From UBA8199 sp964507045 (GTDB lineage Bacteria > Verrucomicrobiota > Verrucomicrobiia > Limisphaerales > UBA8199): a DNA stretch of 64,000 bases. Position 1 is the first letter of the stretch, and every line of letters begins with the position of its first letter. The notes under the pieces are model-generated. The model made no database searches. It was not told the origin of the DNA and worked only from the letters and a program-made list of their open reading frames with translations. Position numbers and translations under genes: made by a program. This document shows positions 10,201-20,300 of the stretch, piece after piece. The stretch is taken from contig CAZDOO010000021.1 in assembly GCA_964507045.1 (NCBI GenBank), positions 1 to 64,000 of the forward strand. The letters are read 5' to 3'.

Positions 10201-13200
10201 TGGCGCGGCTGGTGGCGCGTTGGAAGCGATCTATTCCCTGGGCGTGGAGTGTCTCCTTAACGGATCGGGCACTTTGACCATCAGCGGCGGCGGAGAGCTA
10301 TCGCTAAGCCACACGAATCCCGCATTTACCGGCAACCTCACTATCTGCGATGAAACACTTGTCAGCACCTTCGGCGCCAGCAGTTTCGCCGGGGTATTCT
10401 GCAAGGCTGGGACCATCACCATCACGAACGCCACCCTCTTCGCCGAGAGCGGCAACAACGGGCCGTTTGGGAACCCCGGAACGCTTGTCTCGGGCAATGT
10501 GGTCGTTCAACCAGGCGGAGTTCTCGAGATCGGGGATGGCGTTGCGGCGCATATTCCCCGGGTGCTCGTCCTGTCCGGCGGCGAACTGGCAAGCAGCGGG
10601 ACGGTCAATGCCACCTACGGCTCCTGGAATCTGGACCAGGGAGTGACCGTCAATGGCGGCACCAACACCTCGGTTATTTCCGCCGCGGGCGTGGCGGTTA
10701 ACCAATCGGGCGGAACTGTGTTCAACGTCGGCAGCGGCGCGGCCAGCGGCATTGACCTGGACGTGACCGGCACCATTGACCATTTCCCCAGCACTTCCGA
10801 CAACGGGCTGATCAAATCGGGGCCCGGGGTGATGCGGCTGGCGGGCGCCAACACTTATACCAGTGCCACCACGATTAGCAACGGCGTGTTGCGAGTGGAC
10901 GGCTCGTTAGGCGCCGGCGCGCTCACCGTGAAGAGCAACGGCACGCTGGCCGGAATCGGGACGGTCGCAGGCACCGTCAGTGTGCAAAACGGGGGTTATC
11001 TTGCGCCTGGCGACGGCACCATTGGCACCCTGACGGTAAACAATACGCTAACGCTGGCAGGCAAAACGGTAGTTGAACTGAACAAGTCCGGCACCATCCT
11101 GACCGAAGACCAAGTCGTTGGGGTTAGCACGCTCACCTACGGCGGCGCACTGGTGGTGACAAACACCAGCGACTTTCAGGCCATACCGCTGGCGCCGGGG
11201 GACAGTTTCCCCCTGTTCAGCGCCGCCACTTACACCGGGGCCTTCACCAACGTAATGGTGCCAGTCCTGCCGGGAGGGATGATTTGGGATACCAACAACT
11301 TGAGAGTGGACGGTTCCATTACCGTGGTGGGCAACGGCGCCGCGCCGGTCATCACCAGCCAACCGCAAAGCTTGACCGTTAACAGTGGCAGCCCGGCGTC
11401 GTTCACTGCGGTAGCGGCGGGTCCGCGGCCGCTGGCGTACCAGTGGCGGAAGAACGGGACGAATATCGCCGCCGCCACCACGAACACTTACACCATCGCC
11501 AGCGTGGGCACCAATAACGTGGCCGCCTATGCCGTGGTGGTGACCAACGCCTATGGCAGCGTCACGAGCGCCGTGGCGATGCTCGCGCTGAATGCGCCGG
11601 CGCCGGCAACCACCGTCACCAACGGGCTGATGGTCTATTTGAACTTTGATAACAACCTCAGCGGGCAGCTTGGCACGACGGTCAACGGGACGCTCTATAC
11701 CGGCGGTGCCACCAACGGGCCGCGCTACAAAACGGGTGTGATTGGGTCGGCGGCCGGCTTCGCGAACACCGGCAGCAGCGGCCAACCCAGCGACTGGGCC
11801 GTTTCGCTGGGCAGGCTGGAATCCATCTACTCCAACAGCTTCAGCGTTTCATTTTGGGAGCGCAGCGCCAGCGGTGCCGGCGCACTCATGGGCAACAAGA
11901 ACTGGAGCAGCGAGGCCAATACCGGCTGGGCGGTTTCCATGACGGACGCGAAGAACGTCAACTGGAATGCCGTCGGCGGCACCAACCGCAGTGTGGACTT
12001 GAACCCGCCGTTTTCGGATGGCGATTGGCATCTCGTGACGGTGACGTTCAACCGGGTGACCAACGGGGTAACCAGTTACCTTGATGGTGTGGCGGCCAAG
12101 CTGAGCGACCTCAGCCCCTCAGCCTCGGCGTCGATGAACGCCGGAGCCAACACACTGGTGGGCGGCAGCGGCACCGGGACCTATGCAGGAGCCGGAAACA
12201 TCGATGACCTCGCGGTGTGGAACCGCGTTGTGACACCGGACGAAGTCGCCGCCATCTATGCGGCCGGGCTGATCGGCAAGCCGCTGAATTACGCGGTGCC
12301 GGGCCTGGCACCGGTCATCGTCACCAATCTCCCCACCAGTGTCAGCGTGGCCTCGGGCAGTTCGGTTACGCTCAGCGTGACGCCCAACGGGTCCGGGCCT
12401 TTCACCTATCAATGGAGATTCAACGGGGTTGCCATTCCGGGCGCAACTAATGCTACACTGATCCTGGCAGGCGTGGGTTCCGGCGGCATCGACTCCTCCA
12501 GCGAAGGGGTTTACACGGTGCTCGTCAGCAATGGCTACGGCGGCGTGATGAGCAGCAAAGCGGTGCTCACGGTGTATAGCCGCGTAGTCACAGGCCAGTG
12601 GGATTTCCTGCGCGGCGACCTGCGCGCCACTGTGGGAGGGGATCTTCAGTATGTCGGAGACACGACGAACCTAACGTCGTTCCCGATGATGAGCATCAAC
12701 GGTGCGCCGACCCCGGTCATGGCCTTTGGCAGCAACGCGCCGAGCCAGGGTTTTACGATGTGGCACGGGGCCATGCCCAATGGAGGCGGCCAGTTTGTCA
12801 ACCAATACACGTTGATCCTGGATGTGATGTTCCCAGCGTCCAGCAGCGGCCTGTGGCGGGCGTTGTTCCAAACCGATCCGTTCAACCACCCGGGCGACGA
12901 CGCGGAGTTCTATGTCGGCAGCGCCAGCGCCACCCCGGCGCCCAACGGTATTGGGGCAGAAGGGCAGTATAACGGCACGCTGGCACCCGATACGTGGTAT
13001 CGCATCGCGTTTGCGGTGGACCTGACAGCGTCAGCAGGTCAGCAGCTCAGCACGTATGTCAACGGCGTCCTGGCGGGCCAGCAGTCATTGTCCGGCGGCG
13101 TAGATGGCCGTTTTGCGCTTGGGCCTGCGGCGCAACTCTTTACCGGCGGGCTGAACGGCGGCACCACCCAGCCAGGCTATGTCAGCAGCATCCAGTTTGT

Positions 13201-15988
13201 AAACGGCTGCCTGCCACCGGCAACCATCGCAGCGCTGGGCGGGCCGAGCGCCGACAAGCTGCCGCCCGGAGACGCGGCTATTCAGATCACCAACCTGGCG
13301 GTCAACGCGTCGCAAGTAACGTTGAACTGGGGGGGCCCGAGCGGCAATTACCAGGTGCAACACACCCCGACGCTCAGCCCGCCAGCCTGGCAACCTGCCA
13401 GCACGCTGAGCACCAACCACAGCCTTACCCTGCCCGCCAGCGACGAGATCGGTTTCTATCGGGTCACCCAATCCCAGTCGGACATCCTGGTCGGGCAATT
13501 GCCTTACGGAGAGCAATGCATTTCCTCGAAGGAAATCATCCGCGCTGTTGGCAACCAGGTTCAGTTCTTCGGCTTGCCGGTGGACCTGGTCCTCTCGCCG
13601 GATGGCCGGACAGTTTACCTGAAGAACCATAACAACTTGTGGGTGGTGGATGCGGATTCGTGGACGCCGCTCCAGACGCTGGCTTATCCAGCCAGCGGCG
13701 CGTCCATGCATGGCATCGCCGTCAGCCCGGACGGCGCGCATGTATACGTAACCAGCTCCGCCAATCAGCTCTACGATTGGAAAGTTGCCGGGGGTGTGGT
13801 TTCGTACTCGCGCACGATTTCTTTGGCTTCGGGGTCGGACCCGTGCGGCCTGGCGATCTCGGCGGACGGGACCAAGGCCTATGTCTGTCTTTCCATCAAG
13901 AACAAGCTGGCGGTGGTGAACCTGACCAGCGGCACCGTCAGCCAGCAAATCACTGTGGGCATCGCCCCGTGGGATGTGGTGCTTTCACCCGATGGCAACA
14001 CGGCTTACGTCTCGGACTGGGGTGGCCGCTACCCGACCACCGGGGATTTGACGATGACCTCGGCCGGCACGGCGGTGGTGGTGGATGAGCGAGGGGTGCC
14101 CACCAGCGGTGTGATTTCGGTGGTCAATCTCACTAGCGGTGTGGAAGCCGCGCAGGTGGCGACGGGGCTGCACCCGTCAGACCTGGTGCTCAGCCCGGAT
14201 GGTGGCACGCTCTATGTGGCCAATGCCATGTCCGACACGGTGTCGGTAATCGACACGCAAACCAGGAAGGTCCGGGAAACCATTCTGGTCCGGCCCTCCT
14301 CGACGCTGCCGTTCGGGAATTCCTCAACGCTGCCTTTTGGCAGCATTCCGGATGGCCTGGCCTTAAGCGCGGACGGCACGAATCTGTTTGTCGCTGTTGC
14401 CGGCAACAACGCCGTTGCCGTCGTGGAACTGCCCAATGCGCAGCATACCAACAGCGTGGTGCAGGGGTTCTTCCCGACCGATTGGTATCCCGGCGCCGTG
14501 GTGGCCGATAGCAACTACGTCTATGTGGCCAACGTCAAAGGTCTGGGCACCCGTTACGGGCAGCCGGCGACCACTGCCTACACCGCCACCGGCTTTTACT
14601 TGGGCACCGCCAATCGCATTCCCATTCCCTCGGCTGAGGCCTTGAGCAAATACAGCGCCCAGGTGAACAAGAACGGCCGGATCAGCCAAATCCAGCAGGC
14701 CCAGCAACCGGCGCGGTCCGGCCAGACGCCGGTGCCGGTGCCGGCGTATGCGGGCGAGCCTTCAGTCTTCCAGCATGTGCTCTATATCCTGAAGGAGAAC
14801 AAGACCTACGACCAGGTGTTCGGGGACATGGCCCAAGGCAACGGCAATCCCAACTTGTGCGTCTATCCCCAGTACATCACGCCGAACCATCACGCTCTGG
14901 CGCAGCAGTATGTCCTGTTGGACAACTTCTACTGCAACGGCGTGAACTCGGCCGTCGGCCATTCCTGGTGCACCGAGGCCAACGACAGCGACCACCTCGA
15001 GAAGTCATTCGGCGGTTTCGTGCGCAGCTACGGCCCCGAATCGGACCCGTTGAGCTATGTTCCAACCGGGTTCATCTGGAACAACGTGCTCCAGCATGGG
15101 CTGACCTTCCGTAACTACGGCGAGTTTACCAGCGGGGTCGTCCCCAGCGGCGCTTCCTGGAGCGATATTTACAACGATTATCTCAGCGGCGCGCACTCCA
15201 TCCTCATCACCAACACGATGCCCCTTGCCCCGCTCAGGCCCTACACTTCCACCAACGTGCCGGGCTGGAACCTGAACATCCCCGACGTGGTCCGCGGTTA
15301 CGGTTTCATCAAAGAACTTAACGCCGCTCAGGCCCGTGGCAGCTGGGAGACCTTCCATTTCCTCTGGCTGGGCAACGACCATACCGGCGGCACCCCGCCC
15401 GCCCGCGCCCAGGTCGCCGACAACGATCTTACGCTCGGCCAGGTCGTCGAGGCCGTCACCAAGAGCATTTTTGGCAGCACCACCGTCATCTTCGTCATCG
15501 AGGACGATCCCCAGAGCGGTTACGATCACGTGGACGGCCACCGGTCCATCTGCCTGGTCATCAGCCCCTACACCAAGCGCAAGCAAGTGGTTAGCACGTT
15601 CTATAATCAGGCCGGCCTGCTGCACACGATGGAGCGGATCATGGGCCTGCCCCCCATGAACCAGGGCGACGCCATGGCCCCGCTGATGTTTGATTGCTTC
15701 ACCAACACGCCTGATTTCACTGCCTACACCGCCCTGCCCAACAATATTGACTTGGCGACGGGTGGCACCGCGGCGCTTTCAGCCAAGGCGCGCTATTATG
15801 CCAAGAAGGTTCAGAAGATGGACTTCAGCAAGCCGGACCGGATCGATGACGACATCTTCAACCGCTACATCTGGCACTCCATCAAAGGCGATGCCCGCTA
15901 CCCATCCGAATTCGTCGGCGGCCACGGCAAAGGACTCAAGAAGCTGGGCTTGGTCTTAGCCAAGACGCAGAAGGACGATGATGATTAA
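6623..15988 (+). CDS. Giant secreted multidomain phosphoesterase, copy A
   Basis: About 3,121 aa. From this start the protein opens with a Sec signal peptide (MMAARVTGIILALWLPV, cleavage near TRAAQ). Domains in order, by approximate residue: 20-430 unassigned Cys/Tyr-rich region; 435-520 Calx-beta-like; 535-1560 autotransporter-associated beta-strand repeats (units such as GAGTLTLRGANTYGGGT); 1575-1660 Ig-like (YQWRKNG); 1665-1890 LamG; 1895-1988 Ig-like (YQWRFNG); 1990-2210 second LamG-like; 2295-2650 YVTN/YncE-type beta-propeller (LSPDGNTAYVSD); 2715-3121 alkaline phosphatase/phospholipase C-like phosphoesterase (KENKTYDQVFGDM, SGYDHVDGHRS). The propeller plus phosphoesterase pair is a known bacterial fusion. 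No autotransporter barrel, PEP-CTERM or T9SS tail is seen. An ATG at 6521 would add 34 residues; the poor conservation of that stretch between the copies argues against it. Confidence 0.85.
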   Translation: MMAARVTGIILALWLPVTTRAAQHNVIAGNLRVDQIPGYSYSGSYDDNTNAIVTCTLAINGFTAVGGPPFNRADFYVWAYPGALGTNDANLGFLIGSVAQNGRTNPLPTYGTNCWQICQTVANADNTLRFATCQTVGSLGTGNTIECNANVAAAFFPMSNWLGGWCRSLPYTNGYPNNWFLGSPGLLGWTNHGAYTNFFDLYGLTGGSGGQSTVSLTNFGINSLTDGILLVTGGKDENNFVQSRRNADGTWQVYVHDIGADSTAYEQDQFVFVYVPKTNTLVVSGMFQSDSYGNPSITNYSGAQLGVTNYVVSSSGGYSICPVFTITNIAAGRWYLTMNNTNFTPTNGVLITSPAGGGSYNVDNIVTCQATNSSKFSNGWEIQSRDLPSGNLQSPYVSGGSEDVCSFVFIPANNAFIAVAPTQNLQTTTAGGTATFTVVLQQAPTANVTIGVSSSDTNEGTVDTSTLTFTSSNWNTPQTVTITGVENGLSNTNVAYTIILAAAVSTDTNYNGMKPSNVAVTNVRCFTWNGGAGNGVWSSGAAQSNWSGGVYAPGNSGGPYDFVFTAASPAGPSTITLAGGHNPDVNNLTINANAWNPTTIALTNGTSNDHLDLNPASSGVETVTILSGSHTITNTGAGSYGYVQLQGQDNQVFDIGSGAALTISPVIKGDAGTRGFTKTGAGTLTLRGANTYGGGTILSGGKLVAMANASALGTGALTLNGASATLELDNNSGLSFNNNVTVSSDATINPGRLTPGAGVTHTLGTLSIGPNTLTIAGASTVTSGTAQITFGNVTLTGTPTFTVNNPAGGGTTTLSLGAVNNGAYTAVINGNGNLVQTGVWGNGAGGITYSGTGSLTLSQANTYTGGTTLSSGKLVLGPSGSISSSPQILVSSGATFDVSRVSAGFSLGSGQWLGGSGVVTGSVTVAGGTLNPNTSLSFSNSLALSGSGTNYFVLSSVPGAATNDQIVVAGNLNLSGVTTMGVSYTALGIGRYKLITYGGALTGGTSNLWLTLSGVPQVAYLDASITNEIDLVVIPPVSLAWVGDGLSNNWDIALTENWLNISNSTPTYFLNAEPVVFNDSGSKSPAVNLVGALAPSSLVVSNNTGTYAFSGSGYLSGSTGLTKQGAGSLVIANSGVNSFSGGTTIAGGTVSITEDSALGAPPDSAVTNQLTLSGGKLQTAADMTFTPNRGITVGAAGGALEAIYSLGVECLLNGSGTLTISGGGELSLSHTNPAFTGNLTICDETLVSTFGASSFAGVFCKAGTITITNATLFAESGNNGPFGNPGTLVSGNVVVQPGGVLEIGDGVAAHIPRVLVLSGGELASSGTVNATYGSWNLDQGVTVNGGTNTSVISAAGVAVNQSGGTVFNVGSGAASGIDLDVTGTIDHFPSTSDNGLIKSGPGVMRLAGANTYTSATTISNGVLRVDGSLGAGALTVKSNGTLAGIGTVAGTVSVQNGGYLAPGDGTIGTLTVNNTLTLAGKTVVELNKSGTILTEDQVVGVSTLTYGGALVVTNTSDFQAIPLAPGDSFPLFSAATYTGAFTNVMVPVLPGGMIWDTNNLRVDGSITVVGNGAAPVITSQPQSLTVNSGSPASFTAVAAGPRPLAYQWRKNGTNIAAATTNTYTIASVGTNNVAAYAVVVTNAYGSVTSAVAMLALNAPAPATTVTNGLMVYLNFDNNLSGQLGTTVNGTLYTGGATNGPRYKTGVIGSAAGFANTGSSGQPSDWAVSLGRLESIYSNSFSVSFWERSASGAGALMGNKNWSSEANTGWAVSMTDAKNVNWNAVGGTNRSVDLNPPFSDGDWHLVTVTFNRVTNGVTSYLDGVAAKLSDLSPSASASMNAGANTLVGGSGTGTYAGAGNIDDLAVWNRVVTPDEVAAIYAAGLIGKPLNYAVPGLAPVIVTNLPTSVSVASGSSVTLSVTPNGSGPFTYQWRFNGVAIPGATNATLILAGVGSGGIDSSSEGVYTVLVSNGYGGVMSSKAVLTVYSRVVTGQWDFLRGDLRATVGGDLQYVGDTTNLTSFPMMSINGAPTPVMAFGSNAPSQGFTMWHGAMPNGGGQFVNQYTLILDVMFPASSSGLWRALFQTDPFNHPGDDAEFYVGSASATPAPNGIGAEGQYNGTLAPDTWYRIAFAVDLTASAGQQLSTYVNGVLAGQQSLSGGVDGRFALGPAAQLFTGGLNGGTTQPGYVSSIQFVNGCLPPATIAALGGPSADKLPPGDAAIQITNLAVNASQVTLNWGGPSGNYQVQHTPTLSPPAWQPASTLSTNHSLTLPASDEIGFYRVTQSQSDILVGQLPYGEQCISSKEIIRAVGNQVQFFGLPVDLVLSPDGRTVYLKNHNNLWVVDADSWTPLQTLAYPASGASMHGIAVSPDGAHVYVTSSANQLYDWKVAGGVVSYSRTISLASGSDPCGLAISADGTKAYVCLSIKNKLAVVNLTSGTVSQQITVGIAPWDVVLSPDGNTAYVSDWGGRYPTTGDLTMTSAGTAVVVDERGVPTSGVISVVNLTSGVEAAQVATGLHPSDLVLSPDGGTLYVANAMSDTVSVIDTQTRKVRETILVRPSSTLPFGNSSTLPFGSIPDGLALSADGTNLFVAVAGNNAVAVVELPNAQHTNSVVQGFFPTDWYPGAVVADSNYVYVANVKGLGTRYGQPATTAYTATGFYLGTANRIPIPSAEALSKYSAQVNKNGRISQIQQAQQPARSGQTPVPVPAYAGEPSVFQHVLYILKENKTYDQVFGDMAQGNGNPNLCVYPQYITPNHHALAQQYVLLDNFYCNGVNSAVGHSWCTEANDSDHLEKSFGGFVRSYGPESDPLSYVPTGFIWNNVLQHGLTFRNYGEFTSGVVPSGASWSDIYNDYLSGAHSILITNTMPLAPLRPYTSTNVPGWNLNIPDVVRGYGFIKELNAAQARGSWETFHFLWLGNDHTGGTPPARAQVADNDLTLGQVVEAVTKSIFGSTTVIFVIEDDPQSGYDHVDGHRSICLVISPYTKRKQVVSTFYNQAGLLHTMERIMGLPPMNQGDAMAPLMFDCFTNTPDFTAYTALPNNIDLATGGTAALSAKARYYAKKVQKMDFSKPDRIDDDIFNRYIWHSIKGDARYPSEFVGGHGKGLKKLGLVLAKTQKDDDD
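10409..10950. repeat. Identity tract 2, copy A (542 bp)
   Basis: Identical to 20510-21051 in copy B (offset 10,101). It is bounded by differences at 10408 (T against C) and 10951 (C against T). It lies in the beta-strand repeat region of the protein and appears independent of tract 1. Confidence 0.88.
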
Positions 15989-16103
15989 GGACCGGGTTGG
16001 GCTGGGACGGCTCACCACCGGGACAAAAGCATCGGCGGCAGACGTTGGAACGCACCTTGCCCGTTCAGGCGGTATGCACGCCCCCAAGCCAAACGCCGGC
16101 GAT

Positions 16104-16534
16104 TTAGGAAGCTGAATCCGGCGACTCCGACGGCTCTGACTCATCCGGCGCCTCCGGCATCTCCAGCGATTCCGGCGGCTGCGGCGTCTCCGTCTGATGA
16201 GGATTCTTGGCGCGCGTGTTGCGCGGCAGCGGGCTGATCACCGCAGTCAGGTCACGGTCGCCCAGCATTTTCGGAGGCGAATCCGCTTACCCCCATGGGG
16301 CAACCTCGTTGACAAAGCGGTCTACCACCTGAAAGCCGAATTCCGTGTGCGCTTTCCACCGCCCACGAAAACGCAGCTTGATGCGCACTTTCATGTCGCC
16401 GCGCAGAAAGTCAATGGCGCGGCCAAGCTTACTGGAGAAATCGTGCGAATCAATGTTAGGCGAGAACCGAATCTCCTTCATCCGGCTCGCCGACTGCTTG
16501 CGTTGGGATTCCTTATGCCGCTTGGCCTTCCTCG
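16104..16534 (-). pseudogene. infC: Decayed 3' fragment of infC between the giant genes
   Basis: Matches the C-terminal two-thirds of the intact infC at 26181-26825 (residues about 80-214): read on the minus strand it gives KEIRFSPNIDSHDF and later ADSPPKMLGDRDL. It has no start codon, an in-frame TAA at 16287-16289 where the intact gene has CAG (Gln, in WGQADS), and a one-base insertion near its upstream end. After the TAA the frame stays open to a TAA at 16104-16106. Homology stops near 16534, within the codons for YEEAK. It is a relic of the duplication that produced the two giant genes, which places the ancestral order as giant gene then convergent infC. Confidence 0.88.
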
Positions 16535-16693
16535 CTCCCCGCTTTTACACAGAGCTCTTGGCATTAGTCTTTTTGCTTGCCTGAGCTCTATGCGACCGTT
16601 ATAGTTTCCTCTCGTCACATGCAAAGCCCTGAGCACCTCCGAGAGCGGCAAGAAAGCCTAACCTCCCACATCATAAGCCGGCCCCCAGCCGAA

Positions 16694-17336
16694 CTCATCC
16701 CATCCGCGCGTTGCCAGTGGATGATGGCAGCGCGGGTCACCGGTATCATACTGGCGTTATGGCTGCCCGTGACCACGCGCGCCGCCCAGCACAATGTCAT
16801 CGCCGGCAATCTGCGGGTGGATCAGATTCCCGGGTACAGCTATTCCGGCAGTTACGATGACAACACCAACGCTATCGTCACCTGCACGCTCGCAATCAAC
16901 GGCTTCACCGCCGTTGGGGGACCGCCGTTCAACCGCGCGGACTTCTATGTTTGGGCCTACCCCGGAGCTCTTGGCACCAATGACGCGAATCTGGGCTTCC
17001 TGATCGGCTCGGTGGCGCAGAATGGCCGCACCAATCCTCTCCCCACCTATGGCACCAACTGCTGGCAGATTTGCCAGACGGTAGCCAATGCCGACAACAC
17101 CTTGCGGTTTGCCACCTGCCAGACGGTGGGCAGCCTGGGCACGGGCAACACGATTGAGTGCAACGCCAACGTCGCGGCTGCGTTCTTCCCCATGTCGAAC
17201 TGGCTGGGAGGCTGGTGCCGGAGCCTGCCCTACACGAACGGCTATCCCAACAACTGGTTTCTGGGCTCGCCGGGCTTGCTCGGCTGGACCAATCACGGCG
17301 CCTACACCAACTTCTTCGATCTCTACGGCCTCACAG
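16694..17336. repeat. Identity tract 1, copy B (643 bp)
   Basis: Partner of 6596-7238. It covers the signal peptide and the first about 205 codons. Complete identity including third codon positions next to diverged flanks fits recent gene conversion better than selection on the protein. Confidence 0.9.
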
Positions 17337-20300
17337 CCGGAAGCGGTGGCCAATCCATCGTGAGCCTCACGAACTTCGGCATTAACTCGCTTACGGATGG
17401 CATCCTGCTGGTCACCTGCGGCAAGGACGAAAATAACTTTGCTTTGTCACGCGCCGACGCTGACGGCACCTGGCGCGTTTTCGTCAAGGACATCGGCGCC
17501 GACAGCTCCTCCTACGAACAGGATGCATTTCTGTTTGTATACGTTCCCAAGACCAATGCGACCGTGGTGTCCGGCAAGTTCCAGAGCGACACCTATGGGA
17601 ATCCCTACATTAACATCTACAGCGGAGCCCAGTTGGGGGTTACCAACATCACCACCACAACCAATTCAGGTTATTCGATTTGTCCCCAGTTCACGATCAC
17701 GAACATCGGCACGGGCCGCTGGTATCTGACCATGAAGAATCCCAGCTACACCCCAACCAACGGCGTGCTCATCATATCGCCCTGCGGCGGCGGCGGCGTC
17801 AACGTGGACAACATTGTGACCTACCAGGCGACCAATAGTGCCCAGTTTGCCAACGGCTGGGAAATCCAATCGCGCGATCTACCCAACGGCGGACTGCAAA
17901 ACATTTACAGTTCGTCCTCCGGGCCCGACGATTGCTGCTCGTTCGTGTTCATGCCGGCGAGCAGGCCGGGCATCACGGTCACACCGACGAACAATCTGCT
18001 CACCACGGCAGCCGGCGGACAGGCCGTGTTCACCGTGGTTCTGGATCAGGCGCCGTTGGCGAATGTGACCATTGGCGTCAGTTCGAGCGATACGACGGAG
18101 GGCACGGTTGACAAGAGCGCGTTGACGTTCAGCCCGACCAATTGGGACACGCCGCAGACCGTGACGATTACCGGCGTAAATGACGGTCTGAATGATGGAG
18201 ACGTCGCTTACACCATCATTCTCGCCCCCGCGACAAGTGCGGACTCGTCCTACAACGGCTTGAACCCAAGCGATGTTGCGGTCATCAACGGCCAGAATTA
18301 TTTCACCTGGACCGGCGCGGCGGGCGACGGCATCTGGAGTTCGGGCCACCCCCAGGCCAACTGGGCCAACATCACGTATGCCCCGGGAAACAGCGCGCCG
18401 ATCCACGTCGTCTTTACCGCAACCAACCCGGCTGGCCCAAGCACTATCACCCTCTGCGGCGGCCACAACCCGGACGTGAACAACCTAACCATCAATGCCA
18501 ACGCCTGGAGCGAGACCACGATCGCTCTTACCAATGCGACCACCGACGATCACCTGGACCTCAACCCAGCAAGCAACGGGGATGAGACCGTGACCATTCT
18601 TTCCGGCTCGCACACGATTACCAATATCGGCGCCGGCACCTACGGCTACGTGCAGCTGCAGGGGCAGGACAACCAGGCTTTCAATATCGCCAGCGGCGCC
18701 GCGCTTACCATTTCCCCCGTAATTCAAGGGAGTGCGGGATCTTGCGGTTTCACCAAGACAGGCGACGGCACCCTCACTTTGCGTGGCGCGAACACCTACG
18801 GAGGTGGCACCACCCTCGGCGGCGGCAAGTTGGTGGCGATGGCCAACGCCAGCGCACTCGGCACGGGTGCGCTGACCCTCAATGGCGCCTCGGCGACGCT
18901 GGAACTGAACAACAACTCCGGCTTGAGCTTCAACAATAACACAACCGTCTCGGCCGATGGCGCGATCAACTCGGGACGAGTGACGCCAGGCGCGGGTGTG
19001 ACTCACACGCTGGGCTCGCTGAGCATCGGGACCGACACGCTGACGATTGCTGGCGGGAGCAATGTGATTAGCGGCACCGCGCAGATAACCTTTGGGGATG
19101 TCACATTGACCGGGTCGCCGACCTTCATGGTCAACAATCCGTCGGGCGGCGGCACGACCACCTTGAGCCTCGGCACGATGAACAACGGAGCTAATACCGC
19201 CACCTTCACCGGCAACGGCGACGTGATTCAAACCGGCGTATGGGGCAACGGCACCGGCGGCATTACCTACAGCGGTACCGGATCGCTGACATTCAGCCAA
19301 GCCAATACCTACACTGGCGGCACGACCCTCAGCGGCGGCAAGCTGGTTCTAGGGCCCTCGGGCTCGATTTCCGCTTCCCCGCAAATCCTTGTCTCCAGCG
19401 GCGCGACATTCGACGTGTCGCAGGTAACAGGAGTTTTCAGCTTGGGCGGCGGTCAGTGGTTGGGGGGGGCGGGTGCTGTAATCGGCAACGTGAAGGTAAC
19501 AGGCGGCACCCTGCGCCCCAATACCACCCTGAGCTTTTCGAACACGCTGGCCTTCATCGGGTCAGCCACAAACTACTTCTCCTTGACCAGCGCCCCCTCT
19601 TCCGCTGCGAACGATCAGATCGTGGTCGGCGGCAACCTCAGCCTCAGCGGGGTGAGCACCATTGTGGTCAGCTATACGGACGTTGGAGTCGGCCGGTACA
19701 AGCTGATCACCTACCGCGGCTCGCGTTCGGGCGGGACGAATAACCTGCGGCTGATTGCTTCCGGCCCGCTGCGAGTGATGTATTTGGATGCTTCCATTAC
19801 CAATGAGATAGACCTGGTGGTGGTTGGCCCCGCCAACCTGCTCTGGGTGGGTGATGGCTCGACCAATAATTGGAACGTCAACCTCACCAAGAATTGGCTC
19901 AACACCGGCAACGCCACTGCCGCCACTTACTTCGACGGCGACCTGGTAACCTTCAACGATTCCGGCTCCAAGAGCCCCGCCGTGAACCTGGTTGGCGCGC
20001 TGCAACCCGGTTCGCTCCTGGTGTCCAACAACAGTGGCACCTATGCCTTCAGCGGCAGCGGTTCGCTCAGCGGCAGCATGGGGTTGACGAAGCAGGGTGC
20101 CGGCTCGCTGGTGATCGCCAACAGCGGAGTGAATGATTTCAGCGGCGTGACCACCATCGCCGGCGGAACGGTGAGTATCACCGAGGACAGCGCCCTGGGC
20201 GCGCCGCCCGATTCAGCGGTTGCCAACCAGATCACGCTCAACGGCGGGAAGCTGCAGACGGCGGCTGACATGACCTTCACCCCGAACCGGGGCATCACCG

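Noticed and set aside
6623..15988. Giant protein as a classical type V autotransporter
   Set aside because: It has autotransporter-associated beta-strand repeats but ends in a phosphoesterase domain, without a C-terminal beta-barrel.
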